IMG/VR virus record: IMGVR_UViG_3300018080_000645 | Coordinates: 1 to 21,880 of that record | Source of the DNA: a virus | DNA length: 21,880 nucleotides | Direction: 5' to 3' (one strand) | Shown: one piece after another, positions 15,731-21,880 of the stretch | How positions within the stretch are numbered: position 1 is the first letter of the stretch | Layout: the number at the start of each line of letters is the position of its first letter | The notes under the pieces: generated by a model | The model's database searches: none | What the model was told of the DNA's origin: nothing | Seen by the model: only the letters and a program-made list of their open reading frames with translations | Position numbers and translations under genes: made by a program

Positions 15731-16389
15731 GACTTCGCCTCACCGTAGCTGCGCTCGACCTTGATCTCCTCGTCCTCCACGAGCCGCTGCATGGCCGTTT
15801 CGATCTTCTCGCGCTTCCCGGCCGGGGCACGCACGACGATCCATACCGGGTCGCGCACCACGTCGTTGAACGCCACCTCTTCGAGGAGCTTGTCGAGGTC
15901 AACGATGTCGCCGAGGTTGTCGGCGTCGTCCTTCGGCGGTTTGATGTCCTTCTCGTCGAAGCCAACACCAACAAGCGCGTCCTCACTCGCCAGATCCCTA
16001 AGGATAGCCTGGAGCACGTCGTCGTCCCACTTCGCGGTCTTCTCCGCGGTGCGGTTGTCGGAGAGCGTGAAGCCGTCGGCGGTGATCTGGTCGTCCTGAG
16101 CCCAAACGACCGGGATATGCTCGGCTCCAAGCGCGACCATCGCCTCGTAGCGCTTGTGCCCGGCCTCGATCGTGTTGTCCTCGCGGTTGACCACGATCGG
16201 GATCCGGAAGCCGAACCGCCGGATGCCCTCCATGAGCCCCTCCAGGTCCTTCGTGATTCTCGGGTTGCGCGTCCGCGGCTTGACCTCGTCGAGGGGAACG
16301 ATGAGAGGAGCCAAGGCTTCGAGAACCTTGATGTCCGTCCCAGGAAGCCACCAACTACCATCACGCTGCTCACACTTAGCCTTCGCCAT
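15727..16389 (-). CDS. ParB/sulfiredoxin-fold protein
   Basis: The 220-residue product carries a ParB N-terminal-type domain at about 28-135: LIVPLDEVKPRTRNPR, LEGLMEGIRRFGFRIPIVV, then the nucleotide-binding segment TIEAGHKRYEAMVALGAE (74-91) and LSDNRTAEKTAKWDDDVL. The usual GERR motif appears as AGHKR. This fold binds or hydrolyses CTP/ATP, and in phages is often called a ParB-like nuclease. The C-terminal part (about 150-220) has a small alpha/beta element ending VWIVVRAPAGKREKIETAM. There is no ParA partner nearby, so plasmid partition is unlikely. The overlap with the methyltransferase suggests joint function. The ribosome site AGGTGA precedes the ATG. Confidence 0.85.
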   Translation of the reverse strand: MAKAKCEQRDGSWWLPGTDIKVLEALAPLIVPLDEVKPRTRNPRITKDLEGLMEGIRRFGFRIPIVVNREDNTIEAGHKRYEAMVALGAEHIPVVWAQDDQITADGFTLSDNRTAEKTAKWDDDVLQAILRDLASEDALVGVGFDEKDIKPPKDDADNLGDIVDLDKLLEEVAFNDVVRDPVWIVVRAPAGKREKIETAMQRLVEDEEIKVERSYGEAKS

Positions 16390-16397
16390 CTCTCACC

Positions 16398-16727
16398 TCA
16401 CTGTTCGAGCATCCCGCGCACACGCTGATTCGCGAGCGCAACCACCTCGCGGGGAATCTCACCGTCCGGAAAAACCAAATTGAGCCGCTTACACCGGAGA
16501 AATACGGAGCGGAACACCTGCGACGGAAGACCAGCAAGGCTCATCCACTCGAAAGGATCAAATGACACGAGATCCCAGACATCAGAAACCTCGATGCCAG
16601 ACACAAACTCACGGCTCACATTGGGCCACGCAACGGCGGCACGAAGGAGGACGTCATCGATCAAGATGAGCTGCCTCGCTGTGACACCAAGGGCCTTCAG
16701 CCGCTCAACCTCCGCACCAAAATCCAA
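16398..16727 (-). CDS. Hypothetical 109-residue protein
   Basis: I do not recognise this family. The start used is a TTG (LDFGAEVERL) with GGAG seven bases upstream. No ATG lies early in the frame, so the start is uncertain. The protein is predicted mainly helical, with a DVWDLVSFDPFEWMSLAGL segment and a C-terminal basic helix. It ends eight bases before the ParB-like gene and is likely in the same operon. Confidence 0.65.
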   Translation of the reverse strand: MDFGAEVERLKALGVTARQLILIDDVLLRAAVAWPNVSREFVSGIEVSDVWDLVSFDPFEWMSLAGLPSQVFRSVFLRCKRLNLVFPDGEIPREVVALANQRVRGMLEQ

Positions 16728-16762
16728 CCTTCAACTCCAACGTCCATCTCTACAACCTGCGC

Positions 16763-17203
16763 TCAATCATCACCGCGAACCGGCACCTTCAACTTCTCCC
16801 TGATCGCAGCGAGATCAGCGCTCTGCTCGTCGAGTTTCTCGTCGAGAGTGTCGACCTTATCGATTAGCTTGTCCTGCTTCTTCTCTATCGCACAAACCTG
16901 CTGCTCTAGGACACGCTGCTCGGTCCCAAGATCCGAAGCCCTACCGTCAAGCTGACGAAGGTGCTCCTCGTGCTGCGTCTGACGGTGATCTATAGCCTTC
17001 ACCGTGAAGAACAGCGTCCCAGCCGTAAAGATGATTGGAACTGCCCAGAATACGAGCCTCAGAACCGTGTCCACCGAAACATGACCACCACCACCACCAC
17101 CCTGGTTGCCGCGAAACCGCTCTGTCGTGATCTCCCCAAGAGTGTCTGGTCCGACAGGAATGGCGCCAGTAGGAGGATCTGGACGTGCGCTATCGTGTGT
17201 CAC
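16763..17203 (-). CDS. Single-pass membrane protein with coiled coil
   Basis: I place the start at a GTG (THDSARPDPP follows) because GAGGTGG lies five bases before it. A longer frame to a TTG at 17284 lacks a ribosome site. The 146-residue product has a proline/glycine-rich N-terminus with a run of six glycines (35-40), a membrane helix VLRLVFWAVPIIFTAGTLFF (47-66), and a long coiled coil (about 75-140, EQRVLEQQVCAIEKKQDKLI and following). This layout fits a phage holin-like protein, an inner-membrane spanin-like protein or a small envelope protein. No partner that would decide among these is visible. Confidence 0.7.
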   Translation of the reverse strand: MTHDSARPDPPTGAIPVGPDTLGEITTERFRGNQGGGGGGHVSVDTVLRLVFWAVPIIFTAGTLFFTVKAIDHRQTQHEEHLRQLDGRASDLGTEQRVLEQQVCAIEKKQDKLIDKVDTLDEKLDEQSADLAAIREKLKVPVRGDD

Positions 17204-17522
17204 TTCAACCACCTCGTTTCTGTAAGACGCGACCGTCTCTCGCAACAAGATCTGTAACACGGAGCGAATCCGACACGCAAACAAAACACGGCCAGATGGT
17301 AAACCTACACAACGACGATAACGACCAATCCCCCCCCCAAATACGGCAAGCCTAGCTTACCCAGCAGACCTGTCCCGTACCTTCCTGGACCTCCCTGGAC
17401 CTTCTCATGCCTTCTCAGCCCTTCCCTGGGCCTTCACCGACCTTCCCTGGTCTTCCCTTGGCTCCCTGACCTTTCCTTAGCTTGTCTTGGCTTGGTGACC
17501 TTGCTTGGCTTGGTGACCTTCC
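17204..17522. other. Non-coding 319-base stretch with purine-rich repeats and a nine-base G tract
   Basis: No gene is supported here. On the minus strand the half next to the upstream gene (17340-17522) is a purine-rich, irregularly repeated sequence of AAGG/CAGGG units. It includes CTTGGCTTGGTGACCTT (plus strand) twice at 17486-17502 and 17504-17520, and two GGTCCAGG-like units around 17380-17402. A run of nine C (plus strand) lies at 17330-17338. The stretch near 17204-17330 is more AT-rich and is the likely leader of the membrane-protein gene, but I found no convincing promoter. Confidence 0.7.
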
Positions 17523-18341
17523 CTAGCCTTCCTCGGTCTGCTCGCCTTCCTCGGTCTGCTCACTTGCACGGTTCATCTCGTCGATCAGCGCCCCTCCGTA
17601 CACCACGGCGTTCTCGACGGCGTCGTAGGCGATGATCCTGAGTCCGGTCACACTCTCGACGCGCGAGATGTAGCCCTGAACAGTGTCGATTCCGCCATTG
17701 CTGGCGAGGAAGTCGGTCGCTATGAGGTCGAGCGCGTGTCCGGTCTTGTCTGACTCGGCCATATTCTTGGCCATGTCGACGGCCTGCTGGACGTTCTTGA
17801 ACTGCTTCGGGAAGAGCTTGAACGACATCGTCTTGGTCTTTTGGGGGTCCTCGATGTCTTCGTCTTTGTCTTTGTCTTTGGCGGAGCTTTCCTTGTCGCG
17901 GACCATCTCCTCGATCTCGCGGTAGCTCTTGCCCTCGATCTTCTTGCGCCACTCCGCGGCGTTCTCGGGGGTTACGCTCGTGAGGATCAGCCTCAGCTTG
18001 CTCGGCCCGATCTGACGCGCCCACTCCTGGGCCTTGTCGGGCATCCGGCGCATCCACTTTGCCGCAGAGATGTACTGCTCGACCTTGCGCATCCCAAAGT
18101 CCAGCTCCTTCTCGATGTAGTCGTTCCAGGTCGCGTATCCCCACGCCCGGTAAAGCGCGCCGTCGAACGTCTGGAAAAGGAGATCGGCAAACTCCCAGGT
18201 CTGATTCTCCAGGGAGTTTCTGGTATCGAGGAGCCTCTTCCGAATCTCCTCAACACTCAGATCTGCCTCGACCTTGCCACCGTCTACCGACTTCAGATTT
18301 ACCCGGCTCGGAGCCGGACGATTCTCACCCTTCTTGCTCAT
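17523..18341 (-). CDS. Unknown 272-residue protein, ParB/DUF3102-like flavour
   Basis: The ATG follows AGAGGTGAAAA. Residues 28-150 are helical and read LSVEEIRKRLLDTRNSLE, then ALYRAWGYATWNDYIEKEL and GMRKVEQYISAAKWMRRM, then IGPSKLRLILTSVTPEN. This order (wGYatw.dYie, then a helix-turn-helix-like region) resembles phage and plasmid regulator or ParB-like DNA-binding proteins, but I cannot name the family securely. A KDKDKDED linker divides it from a C-terminal domain (about 165-255). The protein ends in a duplicated hexapeptide, EQTEEG twice, an 18-base DNA duplication at the edge of the repeat-rich intergenic region, suggesting that slippage extends into the gene. A DNA-binding role is likely but unproven. 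Confidence 0.7.
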   Translation of the reverse strand: MSKKGENRPAPSRVNLKSVDGGKVEADLSVEEIRKRLLDTRNSLENQTWEFADLLFQTFDGALYRAWGYATWNDYIEKELDFGMRKVEQYISAAKWMRRMPDKAQEWARQIGPSKLRLILTSVTPENAAEWRKKIEGKSYREIEEMVRDKESSAKDKDKDEDIEDPQKTKTMSFKLFPKQFKNVQQAVDMAKNMAESDKTGHALDLIATDFLASNGGIDTVQGYISRVESVTGLRIIAYDAVENAVVYGGALIDEMNRASEQTEEGEQTEEG

Positions 18342-18367
18342 TTTTCACCTCTCGTCATTCAGCCGCT

Positions 18368-18943
18368 TCAACGGCGCCTCAAACACTCGGCGACGACATA
18401 GGCGTCTGCCTCGTTGTCGTCCCCAAAGATCAACCCACGACTCTCCAACAGTGGCTTGACGCTGGCCTTCGGCGTGTTCCCCTTGCCGAACACGGAGCGC
18501 CTTGCCTCGGACGGAGCGACAGTATCAGCGACCAGATCGCAGGCCAACCACAACTGCGTCTTCACAGCCCCGCGAAGCTCAGCGAGCCCCGTCTGAGACG
18601 CGGACTGGAACCTGCGCCCAGTCTTCTTGCTCCGCACCGTCCCGAACGCGTACCCCTCAATTCCGACCCTCACCGGACCCTCGATCGCCTTGATGATGTC
18701 GACGATCGCCCCAACGATGTAGAGGTAACGCTCGACATGAGCCCTCTCATCGGCGTCCTTGCTGAGACCGTAGCCCACCACCCTCTTGTCAGAGACATCC
18801 CCCTCCGGAGAGAGAACGACGATCCCGCTCGCAGTCTGCGACAGGTCGAGCCCCACCGCACTGAATTCAACCTTCACCGGCTCCGGCGAGAACAACTCGG
18901 GCTGCCACTCCTGCTTCTTGGTCACTTCTGCGCCTTTACCCAT
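18368..18943 (-). CDS. RuvC-like Holliday junction resolvase
   Basis: The product (up to 191 residues) has the RNase H-like active-site layout of RuvC: VGLDLSQTASGIVVL with D33, a second strand VRVGIEGYAFG with E96, and GDDNEADAYVVAE near the end with acids at 175-180. Conserved SQTGLAELRGAVKTQL lies between, as in phage resolvases. It would cut branched DNA before packaging or during recombination. The ATG at 18943 overlaps the upstream gene by 22 bases. A GTG at 18925 (VTKKQ), with AAAGG seven bases upstream and a GTGA overlap, is an equally good or better start. Confidence 0.88.
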   Translation of the reverse strand: MGKGAEVTKKQEWQPELFSPEPVKVEFSAVGLDLSQTASGIVVLSPEGDVSDKRVVGYGLSKDADERAHVERYLYIVGAIVDIIKAIEGPVRVGIEGYAFGTVRSKKTGRRFQSASQTGLAELRGAVKTQLWLACDLVADTVAPSEARRSVFGKGNTPKASVKPLLESRGLIFGDDNEADAYVVAECLRRR

Positions 18944-19098
18944 TCCCTCAAAAAACCGCGGATGCGGATCAAGGTTTTCTTGGGCTCGCTGCCCGTTGCA
19001 AATTGCGCGTCTACGGACCTGCGCACCATCTCCAGCTTCTCCCGCAGCTCGTCGCGCTCGGCCGTGAGACGCTTGATCTCATCGTCGAGATCCGCCAT
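18922..19098 (-). CDS. Small coiled-coil protein, 58 residues
   Basis: The ATG (MADLDDEIKRLTAERDEL) overlaps the upstream stop as TGATG, a typical coupled start. A longer in-frame version exists but would overlap the upstream gene. The first half is a strong coiled coil with heptad leucines, and the second half is basic (RIRGFLREWVKAQK). The family is unknown. It sits between two nucleases and could be an accessory subunit or DNA-binding adaptor. Confidence 0.7.
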   Translation of the reverse strand: MADLDDEIKRLTAERDELREKLEMVRRSVDAQFATGSEPKKTLIRIRGFLREWVKAQK

Positions 19099-20150
19099 CA
19101 CGCAAGCCCCAGCTCCTTGTCGAGCTTCTTCCAGCCGCTCGGGAAGCACGCGTCCCGACCATCACAGTATCGAGCCTTGCCCTTGGACTTCATCGGACAA
19201 TCGGAGAGCCTCGGAACTGCATAGGCGGCCTTGCTGAGCGCCTCATAGCGCTCTTCGTCGGAGACCCCCTTCTCAACCAGCTCGTCGCTCATATGCTCGA
19301 TGACGCTCACAGCCTCGACGCACTTCAGGGCGCGCGCCTTGACCTTCTCGATGAGCCGCTCGTCACGGCGCACGACGTGCTCGACGAACGACGGACGGAC
19401 GCCCTTGGCGCCCTTGAAGATGTAGAGGATGCGCGCCTGTTCGAGCCCGGCAGCCCACATCTCGATGTTGACCTGGACGACGTGCTGCGGTCGCGGGGCT
19501 CCCCCCATCACGGGGTCGAGCTTCTCCTTGGCGTCGATCCCCTCGGTCTTGATCTCCAAGACCTCACGGAACTCGGGCCAGTTGAGAATCGCGTCCGGCT
19601 TCACGACGATGCGGTACTCCGGGATGCGGATCTTGGGCTCGATGTAGCGCCAATCCTCACCCTCCGGACGTGGCCCCCAGCCACGCACGACGTTCCCAAC
19701 CGGATAGTCGCCCTCAACGAGGTGCAACTCCTCCTCCTTGGCGTAGATCTTCTTCGCCTTCCCTGTGGCGACATTGGTGAGCTTCGTCCCAGGAACCTCG
19801 ACCTGCCGCTCCCACGAGCCAAGAACCACACCCTCCGGGAAGGACGAGAACACGCGCTGCTGGATGAGATCGTGATAAAGATTGCCCTGCTCGAAAAACC
19901 AGAGGTCTTCCGCCCCCTTCACATCCGCCGACACCGGAGCAGCCGCCAACTGCGCGTACATGCGCGGGCACCACTTGTGAGCCATCGAGGCATAGAGCCA
20001 AAACTCGCGCCACTCCTCCTCTTGTTTATGGAGGGTGATCGGGATCACCTCACGATCCTCCCTCCAGTGCTCCATGAGCGCGTCGGCGAACACCGTCGAT
20101 TTTTCCAGAATACGAGGCTCCTTCTGGCGCCCCAAGACATGACCGAGCAT
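19098..20150 (-). CDS. Cas4/RecB-type PD-(D/E)XK nuclease with probable Fe-S cluster
   Basis: This 350-residue protein has the nuclease core in order: FFEQGNLYHDLI with H93, a large insertion, RIVVKPDAIL with D186, REVLEIKTEG with E199 and K201, and PQHVVQVNIEMWA with Q226. One cysteine lies before the core (C61, HKWCPRMY) and three lie near the end (C318, C329, C335 in DCPM...YCDGRDACF). That one-plus-three spacing is the mark of the 4Fe-4S clasp of Cas4, AddB and Dna2 nucleases. It would resect DNA ends to give single strands for the nearby RecA-like recombinase. No cas genes or repeats are present, so a CRISPR role is not supported. The start has AAAGGAG upstream. Confidence 0.88.
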   Translation of the reverse strand: MLGHVLGRQKEPRILEKSTVFADALMEHWREDREVIPITLHKQEEEWREFWLYASMAHKWCPRMYAQLAAAPVSADVKGAEDLWFFEQGNLYHDLIQQRVFSSFPEGVVLGSWERQVEVPGTKLTNVATGKAKKIYAKEEELHLVEGDYPVGNVVRGWGPRPEGEDWRYIEPKIRIPEYRIVVKPDAILNWPEFREVLEIKTEGIDAKEKLDPVMGGAPRPQHVVQVNIEMWAAGLEQARILYIFKGAKGVRPSFVEHVVRRDERLIEKVKARALKCVEAVSVIEHMSDELVEKGVSDEERYEALSKAAYAVPRLSDCPMKSKGKARYCDGRDACFPSGWKKLDKELGLA

Positions 20151-20193
20151 CCTCAGCTCCTTTCAGCGATTCAACCGTTCAGCACGCAACGTT

Positions 20194-20553
20194 CTACTTT
20201 TCCATCTCGTCGATCTTCACCTGGAGACGGAACACCTGCATGTCGTCCCGCAGGCCGCCAGCCCCGTACATCATCCGGAAATGCTCGTACCAGTCCGGAC
20301 CATTGGCAAACCCGTCCATCTGCGCGAGCCGAGTCGCCTCCGGACTGTCGTGACGACGACGCTCACCGACGGTGCCCGGACGAATGGACAGAATCCTGGC
20401 AATCGCAAAGGGATTCTGCGAGCCCTTTTTCTCCTCGCACAGAGGGATCTGCGCTCCGACCTCGTGCGGACACCCAGAGGGATACCGGCGGGTGAAGCCG
20501 TTCGATTCCCCGGACTTGATCTTCATCACTTCTCTGTTCGTGCAACTGAACAT
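20194..20553 (-). CDS. ASCH-like domain protein
   Basis: The ATG at 20553 has GGGAGG seven bases upstream. A start at MKIKSGE (about 20526) is possible. The 119 residues follow the usual ASCH/PUA-like course: an early KIKSGESNGFTRRYPSG segment, GAQIPLCEEKKG, the strand PFAIARILSIRPGTVGE, then ATRLAQMDGFANGPDWYEHF and a final strand MQVFRLQVKIDEM. ASCH domains bind RNA or modified nucleosides, and some phage members are nucleotide-processing enzymes. The similarity is by pattern only. Confidence 0.6.
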   Translation of the reverse strand: MFSCTNREVMKIKSGESNGFTRRYPSGCPHEVGAQIPLCEEKKGSQNPFAIARILSIRPGTVGERRRHDSPEATRLAQMDGFANGPDWYEHFRMMYGAGGLRDDMQVFRLQVKIDEMEK

Positions 20554-20558
20554 CTCCC

Positions 20559-20580
20559 AACCTCCCGCACGCGCGTGCGG
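20559..20580. repeat. Palindromic element, copy C (intergenic, upstream of the ASCH-like gene)
   Basis: The 16-base perfect palindrome at 20565-20580, plus six flanking bases, is identical to 5616-5637. Here it lies 6-27 bases before the start codon at 20553, in the 5' leader, and overlaps the GGGAGG ribosome site. A protein or RNA fold occupying it would block translation initiation. Confidence 0.9.
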
Positions 20581-20636
20581 CTCTGGCCGCTTCCGCGTCT
20601 GTCAACATGACCCCTCGTCGTGAGAAGCCTCATCGA

Positions 20637-20676
20637 GTCGGTAGCATACCACCGACGCGCATGAGATGCTACCGAC
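20637..20676 (-). promoter_or_regulatory. 11-base inverted repeat after the 87-residue gene
   Basis: GTCGGTAGCAT (20637-20647) and ATGCTACCGAC (20666-20676) are perfect complements with an 18-base loop. The element lies seven bases after the stop codon of the upstream gene. There is no following T-run, so it is not a classic terminator. It could be an RNA-stabilising hairpin, a processing site or an operator. Confidence 0.6.
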
Positions 20677-20682
20677 AGAACA

Positions 20683-20946
20683 TCAATCCCGACCCATTGC
20701 GCCCATCGCATGCGCCAAAATCTGTGCGCCGATTACCGACTCAGCGTTGCCCTTGTCGATAGACATTCCGGTCTGGATCGCTACCGCATATCCCTGGATA
20801 TGCGCCTCCGTCGCCTTCCCCAAAAGCTCCACGCCTTCCCGGCCACCGGCCTTATCGGCACGTTGAGTCAGGTCAGCCACACATCGATTGACCTCGGCAA
20901 TCAACTCCATATACGCGTCATTCGCCTGCTGGGTCTTGAATTTCAT
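20683..20946 (-). CDS. Hypothetical 87-residue protein
   Basis: I chose the ATG at 20946 (MKFKTQQANDAYMELI) because GGAGGCGTGAA directly precedes it. Six earlier in-frame codons would include the ribosome site itself. The protein is helical, with alanine-rich segments (VRCVADLTQR-like helix, then EAHIQGYAVAIQTGM) and no recognised motif. It lies 18 bases after the nuclease gene and is likely in its operon. Confidence 0.7.
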   Translation of the reverse strand: MKFKTQQANDAYMELIAEVNRCVADLTQRADKAGGREGVELLGKATEAHIQGYAVAIQTGMSIDKGNAESVIGAQILAHAMGAMGRD

Positions 20947-20964
20947 TTCACGCCTCCATACCAA

Positions 20965-21372
20965 TCAAATCTCGCCAATCAGCCGCCTGAACACCGACAA
21001 CGGCACCGCTACCCAGTCACGCTCTGAAGCCCTCGCAGCCTGATTCTTCCGCTTCGAAATCAACCCCTTGATCTCGATCGCCAGGGCCGGGTATTTCCCC
21101 TCAGCCTCCGCCTCGATCGTGATCTTCTCCAACCACTCCCGCTTGACGGAGAGACTCCCATGCTCCGTCTGCTTCGCCTCGATCAGGAAGTCCCCTCGCC
21201 CGAACTCATACCCCCCACTCTTGGCGTCCCCTTTCGCGTACAACGAGGATCCGGAGCCCGGCACCCGACTGCCGCCAACGGCATCAGCAATGCGCTCCTC
21301 CTGATCCCTCGGAGTGTCACGCTTCACCACATGTTCCGAATAGAACCTCGGCCAACGCCTCATCGTCGTCAC
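20965..21372 (-). CDS. Small PD-(D/E)XK nuclease, resolvase-like
   Basis: This 135-residue protein starts at a GTG overlapping the recombinase stop (GTGA), with GAGGATAA upstream. It shows the phage PD-(D/E)XK pattern: a helix DQEERIADAVGG with glutamates 25-26, SRVPGSGSS, KGDAKSG with D49 (possible metal ligand), then FGRGDFLIEAKQT with D61, E65 and K67, followed by SVKREWLEKITIEAEAEGKYPAL. It lacks cysteines and is much smaller than the Cas4-like gene. Members of this group are phage endonucleases or possible Holliday junction resolvases. Translational coupling to the RecA-like gene supports a recombination role. Confidence 0.8.
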   Translation of the reverse strand: MTTMRRWPRFYSEHVVKRDTPRDQEERIADAVGGSRVPGSGSSLYAKGDAKSGGYEFGRGDFLIEAKQTEHGSLSVKREWLEKITIEAEAEGKYPALAIEIKGLISKRKNQAARASERDWVAVPLSVFRRLIGEI

Positions 21373-21880
21373 TTATCCTCAAGCATTTTTGCGAGAAGCG
21401 CTTCCTTCAACGCGACAAAAACACTCGGCTCTTCGAGCCTAGCCAACATGTCGGCCTTTGTCCCGAACTCTTCGTCCCCCAAGAACCAGACCTTCTTCGA
21501 CTTCTCCCCCTCCGTCCGAATCGCCGAATACTTTTCGGCCTGCTGGACGACATAAGGGATCTCCATCACTCGGCCCTTCTCAGAACCACGCACACCCATC
21601 CGGAACGACCCGGACGCCAGAGCCGGAGCAGTCTTGTTTTTCAGGAACTTGAAATTGACCTGAACCTCCGAACCAATGTCCATCTGCCAATCAGCCTTGA
21701 ATTCGCTATCGACCTTCTCTTTGGTCCACTTGGAGGTCCAAAGCTTCACCCGACACGACGGTGCAAACAACTGGGCTTTCCCGCCGGGCAACGTCGTCGG
21801 ATCCCCAAAAGCCACACCAATCTTCTCTCGCTCTTGGTTGATCCAGACCTGCGTAAGCGGCCTCTTCCACGTTGAAATTA
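21369..21880 (-). CDS. RecA/UvsX-type recombinase, C-terminal part only
   Basis: The frame is open from the window edge, so the N-terminus, including the Walker A site, is missing. Visible residues include TQVWINQEREKIGVAFGD followed by PTTLPGGKAQLF. These match the RecA strand and loop L2 region (INQxRxKIGVMFGNPETTTGG in bacterial RecA), which binds single-stranded DNA. Next comes the CRVKLWTSK strand, FLKNKTAP (RecA VKNKIAAP), and a short C-terminal region ending in a helix, EALLAKML. The protein would form filaments on single-stranded DNA and drive strand exchange in phage recombination-dependent replication. A GTG at 21815 is internal, not the start. The next gene overlaps its stop. Confidence 0.9.
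   Translation of the reverse strand, partial: ISTWKRPLTQVWINQEREKIGVAFGDPTTLPGGKAQLFAPSCRVKLWTSKWTKEKVDSEFKADWQMDIGSEVQVNFKFLKNKTAPALASGSFRMGVRGSEKGRVMEIPYVVQQAEKYSAIRTEGEKSKKVWFLGDEEFGTKADMLARLEEPSVFVALKEALLAKMLEDK

Noticed and set aside
17204-17284. 27-residue N-terminal extension of the membrane protein from a TTG
   Set aside because: It has no ribosome site, while the GTG at 17203 has GAGGTGG at proper spacing.
19098-20150. Cas4 of a CRISPR-Cas system
   Set aside because: No cas1, cas2, effector or repeat array is present. The phage recombination neighbours fit a resection nuclease better.
20580-20605. Promoter starting from TTGACA at 20605-20600
   Set aside because: The -35 match is perfect, but the region 16-18 bases downstream is GC-rich with no -10 sequence.

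Overview
This window is a piece of a tailed double-stranded DNA bacteriophage genome, most likely from a lineage whose head is of the T4 type. All 22 protein genes I can support lie on the minus strand, so transcription runs from high to low coordinates. Genes are packed tightly, many with 1-11 base overlaps (ATGA, GTGA, TGATG). Purine-rich Shine-Dalgarno sites and one good sigma-70-type promoter indicate a bacterial host. The host species cannot be told from the sequence. No tRNA, rRNA, CRISPR array or insertion sequence was seen.

Right part (about 21880 down to 17523): recombination and DNA-processing genes. These are the 3' end of a RecA/UvsX-type recombinase (cut by the window edge), a small PD-(D/E)XK nuclease, a small unknown, an ASCH-like protein, a Cas4/RecB-type nuclease with four cysteines placed as for an Fe-S cluster, a short coiled-coil protein, a RuvC-like resolvase and a 272-residue unknown. 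A non-coding stretch of 319 bases (17204-17522) with purine-rich repeats ends this block.

Middle (17203 down to 13573): a one-pass membrane coiled-coil protein, a 109-residue unknown, a ParB-like protein overlapping a SAM-dependent methyltransferase, then a promoter, a radical SAM protein and a putative small terminase subunit.

The centre of interest is the large terminase gene (13583-7653). It encodes 1976 residues, of which about 682 are terminase and 1294 belong to three inteins. Inteins 1 and 2 both interrupt the Walker A P-loop, only six residues apart, and are paralogues of each other with LAGLIDADG endonuclease domains. Intein 3 sits directly behind the Walker B acidic pair. It has no in-frame endonuclease. 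Instead, a complete NUMOD3-plus-PD-(D/E)XK homing endonuclease gene with its own strong Shine-Dalgarno site is nested inside it in a different reading frame of the same strand, while the intein frame stays open for all 322 codons across it.

Left part (7656 down to 1): head genes in T4-like order: portal (gp20-like), two unknown charged proteins in the position of the T4 core proteins, a prohead protease fused to a long coiled-coil scaffold-like region, the gp23-like major capsid protein, a strong intrinsic terminator, and a small protein with EKVEP pentapeptide repeats that runs off the window. Together the genes would package DNA (TerS, TerL, portal), build and mature the prohead (protease/scaffold, capsid) and repair or recombine the replicating genome.
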